DNA from: Streptomyces camponoticapitis
GTDB taxonomy: Bacteria; Actinomycetota; Actinomycetes; Streptomycetales; Streptomycetaceae
Direction of reading: 5' to 3'
NCBI RefSeq assembly: GCF_014646115.1
Contig: NZ_BMMV01000042.1
Span: forward strand, 1 to 38,058
Length of the DNA stretch: 38,058 bases
The translations under genes and the position numbers were made by a program. Numbering within the stretch: position 1 is the stretch's first letter; each line of letters starts with the position of its first letter. Under the pieces are notes generated by a model that had not been told where the DNA came from, ran no database searches, and was given only the letters and a program-made list of their open reading frames with translations. This document shows, in pieces, positions 8,422 through 16,317 of the stretch.

Positions 8422-9190
8422 CTATCCGGCGAGTGCGAGGTTGTGCATCGGTGCGATGCCGAGCATCGCGTGGTGGACGCCGTCGCCTTTGTGGCGGCAG
8501 TCGCGGAGGATCTTCCAGGTCTTCATGCGGGCGAAGACGCGCTCGACGCGGGCGTGGACCTGCTTGTGAGACTTGTTGTGGGCTTGTTTCCAGCCGGACA
8601 GTTCTTCCCCTTTACGGCGTCGGTGGGGCATCACGAGTCCGGTGCCGGGATGGCCGCCGTCCGCGATCGTCATGGTCTTACCGACGGCGGCCTTGGCGCC
8701 GGATTCCTCCCATGCCCTGCAGTCGTTGTGGTTGCCGGGCAGGGGCCGGCCGACCGCAACGATCAGGCGGGTATCGGCGTTGACGACGACCTGGTGGTTG
8801 GTGGAGTACCGGTAGTTCTTGGACTCCGCGGTGCTGTGATCGCGGATGGGCGGCAGGGTGCCGTCCACGATCAGCACGGTGTCTTTCGCGAACCGCTTGC
8901 GGGGCTGGAGGCGAGCATCGGCCCGAGGTGATCGATGATTCGGTTCCGCCGCCGATCTGGAAACCCCGAACGGCGGCACCAGTTGGGGCAGCATGCACAG
9001 GTTCGTGCGCCAGTAGGCCCGGACCAGCAGCGCCCGGTCCTCCTGCCAGACACCACGGCCGGCCCCTGCGAATCGCATCCGCACCCTCGCGCAGGAGAAC
9101 CGTCACCAGCCTCCCGAACTGCCACGGGCTCAGCCCGGTGAACGGAGCTGTCCAGGACGGCTCCGCCACCGTGATCACACCAGCCACCAC
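8422..9190 (-). pseudogene. IS5-family DDE transposase, frameshifted
   Basis: The start region MVAGVITVAEPSWTAPFTGL, then PWQFGRLVTVLLREGADAI, is typical of a Streptomyces IS5-family transposase. Near 9060 the frame changes before EDRALLVRAYWRTNLCM. A further change occurs around 8930 (NRIIDHLGPMLASSP in another frame). The catalytic half is then continuous: VLIVDGTLPPIRDHS, YRYSTNHQVVVNADTRLIVA, MTIADGGHPGTG, VERVFARMKTWKILRDCR and terminal HNLALAG. The catalytic Asp, Asp and Glu positions are present, but the frame is broken in the N-terminal half. Confidence 0.85.
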
Positions 9191-9233
9191 AAGATCGTTT
9201 CATGGTGCCCAACGCAATGCCGAGAATGCTCCT

Positions 9234-9551
9234 ATGACTGAAGAACTGGTGACGTTCCTTGAGTCGCGGCTGGACGAGGAGGCGGACTTGGCCCGGCGCT
9301 GCGACGGTGACGGATGCGGGGAGTCGTCTGCCCAGGGACACACGGTCGACTTCTGTCAGGTTGACCTCCCCGGATTCGACCCCACGATTGCTCCGCATGT
9401 GGCTCTGCACGACCCGGCCCGCGTCCAGCGCGAGATCGAGGCCAAGCGGCGAATCCCGACCCGTCACGCGCGCGACCCCTGGCCATGTCACAACTTGCGT
9501 GACCTCGCCTCGCCCTACGCCGACCATCCTGACTTCCCCGCCCGAGCCTGA
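9234..9551 (+). CDS. DUF6221 family protein
   Basis: A 105-residue protein whose opening MTEELVTFLESRLDEEADLA, middle APHVALHDPARVQREIEAKR and end LASPYADHPDFP match DUF6221, a family of unknown function frequent in Streptomyces. The segment between residues ~25 and 50 is diverged. The ATG at 9234 gives the family's usual N-terminus, although the ribosome binding site is weak. The gene lies wholly between the transposase start and the right inverted repeat of the IS5-family unit, so it may be a passenger. No function is inferred. Confidence 0.65.
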   Translation: MTEELVTFLESRLDEEADLARRCDGDGCGESSAQGHTVDFCQVDLPGFDPTIAPHVALHDPARVQREIEAKRRIPTRHARDPWPCHNLRDLASPYADHPDFPARA

Positions 9552-9566
9552 ACCGGGCATCGCCGT

Positions 9567-9728
9567 TCACGGGACAGCCCTTAGGTAGTCCATGCCGTTG
9601 CTCACGGGGGTGAAGGACACGTCCGGCCGCGCGGAGGGGCGCGCTGCCTTGTTGCCGCCCCGCGCGGGCACGGGCGCCAGCGTCGGCTCCGCGTCACGGT
9701 TGGGCTCGGACTGCTCGTCCTCGCTCAT
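9567..9728 (-). pseudogene. N-terminal fragment of a hypothetical protein, truncated by an IS end
   Basis: A 53-residue reading frame begins MSEDEQSEPN and runs through RPDVSFTPVSNGMDYL. The low-complexity, disordered start followed by a conserved NGMDYL motif recalls Streptomyces proteins in which a helical domain would follow. After Leu the frame enters the inverted repeat of the IS5-family element, and the last residues (RAVP and the stop) are encoded by the insertion sequence. The rest of the gene is not found on the other side of the element. GGGGAATCGG precedes the start, with no strong ribosome binding site. Confidence 0.55.
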
Positions 9729-9746
9729 CCGATTCCCCCTCGGTAG

Positions 9747-10124
9747 CTACCGGTTACTCCAGTGGGGAACTCCCGGCCCGGGTCGTGTGCGAGGCACACC
9801 GCAGAGTCGCGGTCCTGAATCGCCGTCCGGCGGCGTGGCTTCCATCAGGAGGCGCGCGAGGGCGACACCAACAGCTCCCGTGCCCCCGAAATAGTTCGGT
9901 GAACAGCGAGGCACCTGGCCGGGGGCGGCGTGGCCGTGCAGGATGCTGAGGCCGCCCTGTAGATGGCCCCCACACGTCCTGGCCGAGTATCCGGTTGACC
10001 ATGTGCCGCAGGGCCCTGCATGTGTCAACGGTTCACGGCGAGAGCCCCGACAACGCACGTCAGCGCCTTGTCTGGCCGGCCCTGGCTCTGGTCTTAACCG
10101 TGGGGTCGGTGTTCCGGAGCGAGA
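9747..10124 (-). other. about 380 bases without a supportable gene; possibly a degraded coding remnant
   Basis: Minus-strand frames contain short protein-like pieces such as NYFGGTGAVGVALARLL. The glycine/alanine pattern is reminiscent of lanthionine-synthetase-C-like repeats, but nothing extends far enough to identify. Two frames alternate, as in decayed genes. I assign no function. Confidence 0.25.
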
Positions 10125-10158
10125 GTGGCATGCCATGCCGCCCGGCATGGCATGCCAC
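10125..10158 (-). terminator. 34-bp near-perfect hairpin just after the secreted NTF2-like gene
   Basis: GTGGCATGCCATGCCG (10125-10140) and its exact complement (10143-10158) are separated by two C residues. The hairpin begins 6 bases beyond the stop of the minus-strand gene at 10164. It has no T-run, which is common for Streptomyces terminators. It could also stabilise the transcript 3' end. Confidence 0.6.
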
Positions 10159-10163
10159 GGTCC

Positions 10164-10799
10164 TTACTTGGCGGCCGGAGTGGCCGGCGGGGACCATGCG
10201 GGCAGCGACTCCATCCAGAAGCGGGTCAGGTTCACCGAGCTGATGAGCCACTTGCCGTTGACCTTCTCGTAGGTTTCGCGGTACTGACCGTAGCCGTGAT
10301 GTCCCTCGACGCCCTTCGTGTCGGCCGGGATATTCAGAATGTCCTGCATGGACCAGATGCCGGTCGCCGTGTGCGGTCCCGTGATCGCGATTTCCGGCAT
10401 GTAGCCCGAGTGGGCGGTCGGTGCGGCACCGATGACGTCATGGATCACCTGCGCGAACTCCTGCGGTGATGCGAACGCCGTGCCATCGGTAACAATCTTG
10501 GCGTCGCGAGTGAACAGTGAGGCCAGTTGGCCCGTCTTCTTCTCGTCCACGAAGCGGAAATAGCGGGCTTTGAGCTGGTGGATGTCCTCGATGTCGTTCA
10601 GCCGCTGGACCTTGGCCTCGAGCTCCCGGTAAGAAGAGTTCGACTGGTAAGAGGTCCGCGGCTGGGCGTCGGCGCTGGCGGAAGTGGAGCTGAACGCGAC
10701 GGCGGCGGCTCCGCCGCCGACCAGCAGTCCGGCGGCCAGGGCCGATCCGACGATTCGCAAGCGCCAGGCGGGGCCCTTGCGGGCATTCTGCTCGTTCAT
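10164..10799 (-). CDS. secreted NTF2/SnoaL-like protein with BaiE-type active-site residues
   Basis: A 211-residue protein with an N-terminal export signal: basic WRLRIVG, hydrophobic SALAAGLLVGGGAAAVAF, then a probable cleavage after ASA at about 43. After a Ser-rich linker, the NTF2-like domain (about 58-200) resembles the bile-acid dehydratase BaiE. Tyr80, Asp85 (KARYFRFVDEKK), His130 (TAHSGYMPEI), Asp153 and Arg193 correspond to BaiE Tyr30, Asp35, His83, Asp106 and Arg146 as I remember them. A dehydratase or isomerase activity on a polycyclic or ketone substrate is possible but unproven. AAAGGA precedes the ATG. It lies 231 bases downstream of the DHA2 transporter on the same strand. Its closest relative in the window is the cytoplasmic protein at 19507-19968. 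Confidence 0.8.
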   Translation of the reverse strand: MNEQNARKGPAWRLRIVGSALAAGLLVGGGAAAVAFSSTSASADAQPRTSYQSNSSYRELEAKVQRLNDIEDIHQLKARYFRFVDEKKTGQLASLFTRDAKIVTDGTAFASPQEFAQVIHDVIGAAPTAHSGYMPEIAITGPHTATGIWSMQDILNIPADTKGVEGHHGYGQYRETYEKVNGKWLISSVNLTRFWMESLPAWSPPATPAAK

Positions 10800-11030
10800 G
10801 ACGTGGTTCCTTTCGTTTCCGCGGGATGCCGGTGCCGCGCGCGTCAGAGACATGACGAGCCGTCGGCTGCCGGTGCGGAGGATCAGTGATGTGCGGGTCA
10901 CGGCGCGATCTGCGTCGTCGCGGTTGTCGCACGCACGGCCGGAATGCCGCAGGGCAGGGAAGACCCTCTGGGCGACGCCGGGCACTACCAAAAGCTGGCA
11001 ACCGGGCAACCCACAAACGTAGCTAGGGGT

Positions 11031-12506
11031 CTAGTGCACCGGGGCGGGTCGTGCTTGGGACGTCTCGTCGGAGGGTGCGCTGAGGTCCGGGCGGGGGGCG
11101 TTGACCATGACGAGGGAGAACAGCGCGGAAAGGACGAGGAAGCCGACGGCCCACCAGTAGGCCGTGCTGAATCCGTGAACGAGTGCGACGTCGGTGTCGG
11201 TTTTCCCGTGTCCGTGGGAGAGGAGGTAGGCAGTGGTGGAGCTGGCGGCGATGGTGTTGAGCAGGGCGGTGCCGACCGATCCGCCGACCTGCTGGGAGGT
11301 GCCGACCATGGCGGAGGCGATGCCGGCGTCCCGTGGGTTGACGCCGTGGGTGCCCAGGCTCATGGCGGGCATGAAAGCGGTGCCGATGCCGAGGCCGGTG
11401 ATGATCTCGGCGACGGCGAGCAGGCCGTAGGAGCTGTCTGCCTGCAGCAGGACGAGCAGGAGGACGCCGCCCGCGGTGGCGAGGTAGCCGCCGCTCATCA
11501 GCAGTCCGGGACGCATCCTGGCGGACAGTCGGGTGCCGATGACCATGGAGCCGAATGCCTGTGCGGCTCCCAGCGGCACGAACGCGAGACCGGCCTCGAC
11601 GGGGGAGTAGCCCTTGACGAGCTGCAGGTAGTAGCTGAGGAAGAGGAACATGCCGAACATGCTGATCACGGCGAGTCCGACCGAGAGGTAGGCGCCGGCC
11701 CGGTTGCGTTCGGTGAGGACGTGCAGCGGGAGCAGGGGCGCCTTGATCTTGCCTTCCACTCTCAGGAAGGTCAGCAGCAGTACCACGCTCGCGATGAGCA
11801 GGGTGATGGTGAGGGCGGAGTCCCAGCCGCGGCTCTCGGCTTCGGAGAAGCCGAAGACCAGGGCGACTAGGCCGGTGGTGGCGAGGATCGCGCCGGGTAT
11901 GTCGATGCGGGTGCGCTTGTCCTTGGTGGGTATGTCGTGCACCACGGTGATGGCGCCGATGATGCCGACGACGGCGATGGGGATGTTGACGAGCATCGAC
12001 CAGCGCCAGTTCAGGTACTCGGTGAGTATTCCGCCCAGGAGCAGTCCGAGGACGCCGCCCGCGGTGGCGATGGCGCCGTAGATGCCGAATGCCTTGGCTC
12101 GCTCCCTGGCATCGGTGAAGGTCAGGGAGATCAGGGCGAGCGCGGCCGGGGCGAGCAGTGCGCCGAAGACGCCCTGTCCGGCCCGGGCGATCAGCAGAAC
12201 GCCCAGGCTGTTGGCGGCTCCGCCCAGGGCGGAGGCCAGGGCGAAGCCGATCAGACCGATGGTGAAGGCCCGCTTGCGCCCGATCAAGTCGCCCAGACGG
12301 CCGCCCAGGATGAGCAGACCGCCGAAGGCCAGGCCGTAGGCGGTGATGACCCACTGGCGGCCGCCGTCGGAGAAGTGGAGTGCCTCCTGGGCCGATGGCA
12401 GGGCGATGTTCATGATTGCGCTGTCCAGGAACACCATCAGCTGGGCGATGGAGATGAAGAGCAGCGCCGCCCAGCGACGAGGATGAGGATGCGTTGGTGC
12501 AGGCAT
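11031..12506 (-). CDS. DHA2-type (EmrB/QacA) MFS multidrug exporter, 14 membrane segments
   Basis: A 491-residue drug:H+ antiporter-2 protein. It opens RRWAALLFISIAQLMVFLDS with AIMNIALPSAQ, the DHA2 motif in the first membrane segment. Motif A is GRLGDLIGRKRAF, and motif C-like glycines lie in TAGGVLGLLLGG. The continuing hydrophobic segments are consistent with 14 helices. The ATG at 12506 is chosen because it sits directly before the first helix; the open frame upstream overlaps the operator region. It is divergent from the TetR gene at 12769, with three palindromic sites between, so repression by that TetR and induction by an exported compound is the natural model. The nearby enzymes make export of a pathway intermediate or toxic substrate plausible. 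Confidence 0.9.
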   Translation of the reverse strand: MPAPTHPHPRRWAALLFISIAQLMVFLDSAIMNIALPSAQEALHFSDGGRQWVITAYGLAFGGLLILGGRLGDLIGRKRAFTIGLIGFALASALGGAANSLGVLLIARAGQGVFGALLAPAALALISLTFTDARERAKAFGIYGAIATAGGVLGLLLGGILTEYLNWRWSMLVNIPIAVVGIIGAITVVHDIPTKDKRTRIDIPGAILATTGLVALVFGFSEAESRGWDSALTITLLIASVVLLLTFLRVEGKIKAPLLPLHVLTERNRAGAYLSVGLAVISMFGMFLFLSYYLQLVKGYSPVEAGLAFVPLGAAQAFGSMVIGTRLSARMRPGLLMSGGYLATAGGVLLLVLLQADSSYGLLAVAEIITGLGIGTAFMPAMSLGTHGVNPRDAGIASAMVGTSQQVGGSVGTALLNTIAASSTTAYLLSHGHGKTDTDVALVHGFSTAYWWAVGFLVLSALFSLVMVNAPRPDLSAPSDETSQARPAPVH

Positions 12507-12613
12507 GGGGAAGGCCGTTCTTCGTACGGGGTGGAGGAAGCGCCCGTGGATGGTCTCGGGGCGATGCGACGTCCGGACGCGGAAGAGGCTGGGGACCCTG
12601 CGGCTCACCCAAC

Positions 12614-12695
12614 CGGACCGGGCGGTCATGTTGACCGTACCACCCAAAGCGGACCGGGCGGTCATGTTGAATCTCACAAACCTGACCCGCCGGTC
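12614..12695. promoter_or_regulatory. three palindromic TetR-type operator sites between the exporter and tetR genes
   Basis: GACCGGGCGGTC occurs at 12616-12627 and again at 12652-12663, inside a 21-base perfect direct repeat (12614-12634 and 12650-12670). A variant GACCCGCCGGTC lies at 12684-12695. Centre spacings are 36 and 32 bases. All share GACC-N4-GGTC inverted half-sites and lie in the divergent intergenic region. They are the obvious candidate binding sites for the adjacent regulator. Confidence 0.7.
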
Positions 12696-12768
12696 ACATT
12701 GGGAGGTGGAAACTGACCAGGGGGTCCGGTTCCCGTACACTCATGCATGGACGAGGGAGGCAGTCGCC

Positions 12769-13422
12769 ATGGAAAACCCGCCAGTGATCAAGCCGCTGCG
12801 AAGCGATGCCGTGCGGACCAGGAAGCTCCTGGTCAAGGCGGCGGGCGAGGCATTCGCCGAACTCGGCAGTGAGGTGTCCGTCGCTCAGATCGCGGAGCGA
12901 GCCGGGATTGGCAAGGGAACGGTGTTCCGGCACTTCGCCACGAAGGAAGACCTTCTGGCGGCGATCGTCTACGAGAACATGTTCCTCCTCGTCGCTGTGG
13001 GCAAGCGGCTGGTTCAGTCCGAGGACCCGACAGAGGGGCTGCGCGCATTCATGAGCGCCGCCATTGAGCTCCAGGTCAAGGACCGAGCCTTCTGCCAGGT
13101 CGCCCAGGGGGAAGCTCGCCACCACCCCGAGGTACGCAAAGGCCAGGAGATGCTGGACGAGGTCACCGAGGCCCTGACCGACCGCGCCCGCCGGCGAGGA
13201 GGCGTCCGCCAGGACATCACCGGGCAGGACGTCATGCTGCTGATCAGCGGCATCTACCAGACGGTTTCCCCGGTGGTGGCGACACAGCCGCATCTGTGGC
13301 GGCGCTACCTCCACCTGGTCTTCGACAGCATGCAGGCGTGCGACGCACCGGAATTGCCGGGCCCGCCGCCCCTTTCCAAGACGAGGGCCGCTTCTCCACC
13401 CTCCCAGCCCCAGTGCACTTAG
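12769..13422 (+). CDS. TetR-family transcriptional regulator
   Basis: A 217-residue repressor. The DNA-binding domain spans about residues 12-60 (RTRKLLVKAAGEAFAELGSE, then SVAQIAERAGIGKGTVFRHF with helix-turn-helix geometry, then ATKEDLLAAIV). The C-terminal ligand-binding and dimerisation domain follows, ending in a Pro/Ser-rich tail. GAGGGAGG stands 8 bases upstream of the ATG. An upstream in-frame extension passes through the operators and is rejected. It is divergently transcribed from the DHA2 exporter and probably represses both genes through the three palindromic sites. The ligand is unknown. A hairpin with a T-run follows at 13456. Confidence 0.92.
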   Translation: MENPPVIKPLRSDAVRTRKLLVKAAGEAFAELGSEVSVAQIAERAGIGKGTVFRHFATKEDLLAAIVYENMFLLVAVGKRLVQSEDPTEGLRAFMSAAIELQVKDRAFCQVAQGEARHHPEVRKGQEMLDEVTEALTDRARRRGGVRQDITGQDVMLLISGIYQTVSPVVATQPHLWRRYLHLVFDSMQACDAPELPGPPPLSKTRAASPPSQPQCT

Positions 13423-13455
13423 TGTTGCCGACAGTCGTAAGTCCTGATCATCGCC

Positions 13456-13511
13456 AAGACCTCCGGTGCGGTGAGGTGTTCGAGTCCCCACCCCACGCGG
13501 AGGTCTTTTTT
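13456..13511 (+). terminator. Rho-independent terminator after tetR
   Basis: The 10-bp stem AAGACCTCCG (13456-13465) pairs with 13498-13507, and six T residues occupy 13506-13511. Inside the loop a second 8-bp stem (GTGAGGTG with CACCCCAC) can form. The stem lies about 35 bases after the tetR stop. Confidence 0.75.
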
Positions 13512-13554
13512 CGCGTCACACCCCATGTCCGACCAAGCGTCACGGCCCACCGCT

Positions 13555-13720
13555 TTAGATCGAGTGGGTCGTAAGAAGCGTCGCGCACTCCACGGGCATG
13601 GACAGGAACGGTGAGTGGTGACTGGACAGCCGGTGGACTTCGCGCGGCACAACGCCGTACAACGTCCGGACCGGTTCTTCGATGGCCGGCACGAGGCCAC
13701 GCGGTTCGGCGGGCACCGGC
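13555..13720 (-). pseudogene. C-terminal remnant of an alpha/beta hydrolase
   Basis: In the minus strand the frame reads GLVPAIEEPVRTLYGVVPRE followed by VHRLSSHHSPFLSMPVECAT. This matches the C-terminal end of alpha/beta hydrolases, where HSPFLS carries the catalytic His. No lid or nucleophile region is present upstream, so only about 50 codons remain. It lies just downstream of the complete hydrolase at 13813-14601 and is transcribed in the same direction. The rest of 13512-13812 holds no gene that I can support. Confidence 0.55.
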
Positions 13721-13812
13721 CGCGTGGTAGCCCGGAGGAGCAGTGTCGGCAACGAGCGGGGTTGCGTCTTCGCCCCACGCTCCGGCATGTGTTGCCAACA
13801 CCCCCATTGAGG

Positions 13813-14601
13813 TCACCAACAGGTGCGGCTGAGCCATGAATTGACTCGGTCTGCAACGTCGTGCCACCGCGGTTCGAGTATCAGGCTGTGGGCACGGTCG
13901 GCAAGGTAGAGGTAGTCGGCGCCGAAGTGTGCGGCATGTCTCCGCACCAAGTCCGCAGGAGAAACGATGTCCTTGCCGCCGGCGACCATAAGCGTGGGCC
14001 CGCCGATTCGGGTCCGGTCCAGCTCGATGGCGGCTCCGCGCTGCGCGGCTTCCCACACGGCTTTGGGTGATTCGTCTGGCATCAATCCGTAATAGCGACG
14101 TGCGTCCTCCTCCGGGCAACCGGCGAGAAACCATTCCACGGCCATGTCATAGGGCATTGGCGGGAAGGGCGCCGACCAGTCCACCGGCAGGGGTATCGGT
14201 TCCCCCTTGCTCTCCGTGCTGGGCACGGGCGCCAGAAGTACCTGCGCCAGAACGGAATGGTCCTCGGAGTACTTCTGTGTCACCGCCGCACCCATGCTGT
14301 GTGCCATGAGCACGGGGGTCTCGTTGATGTGGGAAACGACGATGTCCAGCTCCCTTGTCGCATCGAGCATGCCGCGCTGGACGAATTCCCCGGTGGGCAG
14401 AGCACGGGAACCGGTGTGGTTGAACCAGCTGAAGGCATAACAGTGGCGGCCCTTCCCGGCGAAGTAGGGCAGCCAGTTCTCCCACAGCCAGCTGCCGTGG
14501 CTTCCACCGTGCACGAACACGATGGGGGGAGCCGTGGCAATGCCATCGGGTGCCGCGTGCTCGACGAACACCCCGTCGACCGTATAGTGCTCGACCTTCA
14601 T
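13813..14601 (-). CDS. alpha/beta hydrolase
   Basis: A 262-residue alpha/beta-fold hydrolase with a complete catalytic set. The oxyanion motif is HGGSHGSW (about 31-38). The nucleophile elbow AHSMGA gives Ser102, Asp211 lies in GGKDIVSP, and His238 lies in RAHSLILEP. There is no signal peptide, so it is cytoplasmic. The start at 14601 is supported by GGAGG 5 bases upstream; the ORF could begin four codons earlier. It lies downstream of the amidohydrolase gene on the same strand (178-base gap), probably the last gene of the minus-strand enzyme group. An esterase, lactonase or C-C hydrolase role in degrading a ring-opened or esterified intermediate would fit, but the substrate is unknown. Confidence 0.88.
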   Translation of the reverse strand: MKVEHYTVDGVFVEHAAPDGIATAPPIVFVHGGSHGSWLWENWLPYFAGKGRHCYAFSWFNHTGSRALPTGEFVQRGMLDATRELDIVVSHINETPVLMAHSMGAAVTQKYSEDHSVLAQVLLAPVPSTESKGEPIPLPVDWSAPFPPMPYDMAVEWFLAGCPEEDARRYYGLMPDESPKAVWEAAQRGAAIELDRTRIGGPTLMVAGGKDIVSPADLVRRHAAHFGADYLYLADRAHSLILEPRWHDVADRVNSWLSRTCW

Positions 14602-14779
14602 ACGTACCTCCATGGATGTGGGAATGGGCGGACAGGCTCCAGTGACTGAATCCCTGCTGCCTCGGGGAGCATTTGCCTGGTGGGCGATTCAGGGCTGACC
14701 TGAGACACGGCATCCTGGAACAGGACGCCACGAAGACCACCTCATGCGTGCGGTCGTCTCGTCGGAGGGGGCGTGGGGC

Positions 14780-16156
14780 TCACGCCCAGACCGGGCCCAG
14801 GATGTCCTTCAGCCCGGCGGCGGCGAACAGTCGGCGGCGGGACTCCTCCAGTTGCTCCTGTGCCTGAGCAGCCTGCCCGGTAAGCACGCCATGGCGCTTG
14901 AGGATCCGACCATCTACGAGGACGGTGTCCACGTCTGCGGGGCCGGCGTTCATCAGCACGGTGGTGACGGCGTCGTTCAGCGGGCTCAGGTGCGGACGGC
15001 GCGCGTCGACGAGGATGATGTCCGCCCGCTTGCCAGGGGTAAGCGAGCCGACACGGTCACTCATTCCCCACGTCGCGGCTCCCGCGGTGGTGGCGAATCC
15101 GAGGACGTCGTGGTGGTCCAGCTCCACCTCCATCGGTGGCTCGTCGCGCTCGAGTGCGGCTGCGTTGGCGCGCGCCCGCTCGGCGGCAAGGGTCAGCCGC
15201 ATTTCGCTGAACAGGTCGGTCCCGGTGCCGGCGATCGTGTCGGCACCCAACGCCGGCCGGATCCCATGGGCAAGGGCTCGGCCCGTGATGGGGAAGGTGC
15301 CGAGGGCCATCTGCATGTCCACGGTCGGGCAGGGGGTGATGTGGCCACCGGTGGCCGCGATCCGCCTCAGGTCCTCGTCACTGAATGCGGCCCCGTGCGC
15401 GTGATGCACGTCCGGACCCAGCAAGCCCAGTTCTTCGAGCACCTCTACGGTGCGGTACTTGGAGAGGTAGCCCGGGATCCCGGAGTGCATGCTCATGGGG
15501 ACGGCGAGTCCGCGGGCCAGCCGGATGTCGTCGGCGGTGGCGTCCGCGGTGGAGAACTCGGGGCCGCGCAGCGCCAGGCCCATCGTGACTCGGGCGTCGT
15601 CGTCTGAGAGCACTTCGGTGCGCACCCGGCGGGCATCAGAGGGGTGCCGCTCAGAACTCTCGACGAACCACTTCATTACGCCATCGCCCACGGGCGGACC
15701 GTAGAGAAACACCGCGCGAATGCCCGAGTCACGCAGGGCGCGGATGTTTTCGTCGGCATGCTCGGGGGTGGTGACGATGTGGGACCAGTCGGCGACTGTC
15801 GTGACGCCCGCATTGACCGCCTGCAGGGCGCCCCACAGCACCCCGGCGTAGACATCGCGCGGCTCGTACTTGTCGAGGAGGCCTGCCAGCACCACCTGGA
15901 AGTAGCCGCCGAGGGAGAGCTTGGCCCCGGCGCCGCCGATCGCGCCCTGCCACACGTGTCGGTGCGAATCGATCAAACCTGGCATGACGACGTGGCCGGA
16001 GGCATCGATTACTTCGGCGCCTTCAGCCCGAAGCCCACGCCCGATGGCGGTGATGGTGTTGCCGTTCACCAGCACGTCAGCGCCCGGAAGCTCACCGAGA
16101 GCCGGGTCACCTGTGACGACGTGCCCACCCCTGATGAGTGTGGTGCGAGTTGTCAT
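14780..16156 (-). CDS. ATZ/TRZ-type amidohydrolase (metal-dependent deaminase/hydrolase)
   Basis: A 458-residue amidohydrolase-superfamily enzyme of the chlorohydrolase/deaminase branch. Metal ligands are visible: His65 and His67 in DSHRHVW, His224 (SMHSGI), His254 (HHAHGA) and Asp306 (LGADTIAG). SLTPGKRADIILVD near the C-terminus is the family signature. The ATG at 16156 has AGGAGCG upstream. It shares the DVYAG..AGVTT.(A/L)DWSH.. TPEHAD arrangement with the second amidohydrolase (23630-25129), so the two are paralogues. Likely chemistry is hydrolytic removal of an amino or other leaving group from a heterocycle. It lies between a broken flavoprotein gene and the alpha/beta hydrolase, all on the minus strand. 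Confidence 0.9.
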   Translation of the reverse strand: MTTRTTLIRGGHVVTGDPALGELPGADVLVNGNTITAIGRGLRAEGAEVIDASGHVVMPGLIDSHRHVWQGAIGGAGAKLSLGGYFQVVLAGLLDKYEPRDVYAGVLWGALQAVNAGVTTVADWSHIVTTPEHADENIRALRDSGIRAVFLYGPPVGDGVMKWFVESSERHPSDARRVRTEVLSDDDARVTMGLALRGPEFSTADATADDIRLARGLAVPMSMHSGIPGYLSKYRTVEVLEELGLLGPDVHHAHGAAFSDEDLRRIAATGGHITPCPTVDMQMALGTFPITGRALAHGIRPALGADTIAGTGTDLFSEMRLTLAAERARANAAALERDEPPMEVELDHHDVLGFATTAGAATWGMSDRVGSLTPGKRADIILVDARRPHLSPLNDAVTTVLMNAGPADVDTVLVDGRILKRHGVLTGQAAQAQEQLEESRRRLFAAAGLKDILGPVWA

Positions 16157-16317
16157 TGTTCGCTCCTGTCGATCACATGGCAGTCCACTGTCCTGATCGC
16201 GCTTCTGGCGACCTGGCTCGTTGGCGAAGGGTTGCTCAACCAACGTTTCCGCGTGGGTGAGCGCGCACGCAGCCGACCTACAGTGCGTGCCACGCCCTCC
16301 TCACAACCATCGAGCGG

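Larger units (their letters stand above)
8356..9581. mobile_element. IS5-family element enclosing a DUF6221 gene
   Basis: AGGGCTGTCCCGT at 8356-8368 is perfectly inverted at 9569-9581, defining a 1226-bp unit. The transposase (8422-9190, minus) lies 54 bases from the left end as expected. The right end lies nearly 380 bases beyond the transposase start rather than the usual few tens, and a plus-strand DUF6221 gene fills that space. No clear target duplication is seen (CTG left, TAG right). The right end has landed in the coding sequence of the gene at 9567-9728. Confidence 0.7.

Noticed and set aside
9747..10124. Possible lanthionine-synthetase-C-like fragment
   Set aside because: Only a short Gly/Ala-rich piece is suggestive, and no zinc-binding Cys/His residues or CHG motif could be placed.
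13470..13495. tRNA T-arm-like sequence (GTTCGAGTCC)
   Set aside because: No acceptor, D or anticodon arms can be placed around it; it is the loop of the terminator after tetR.
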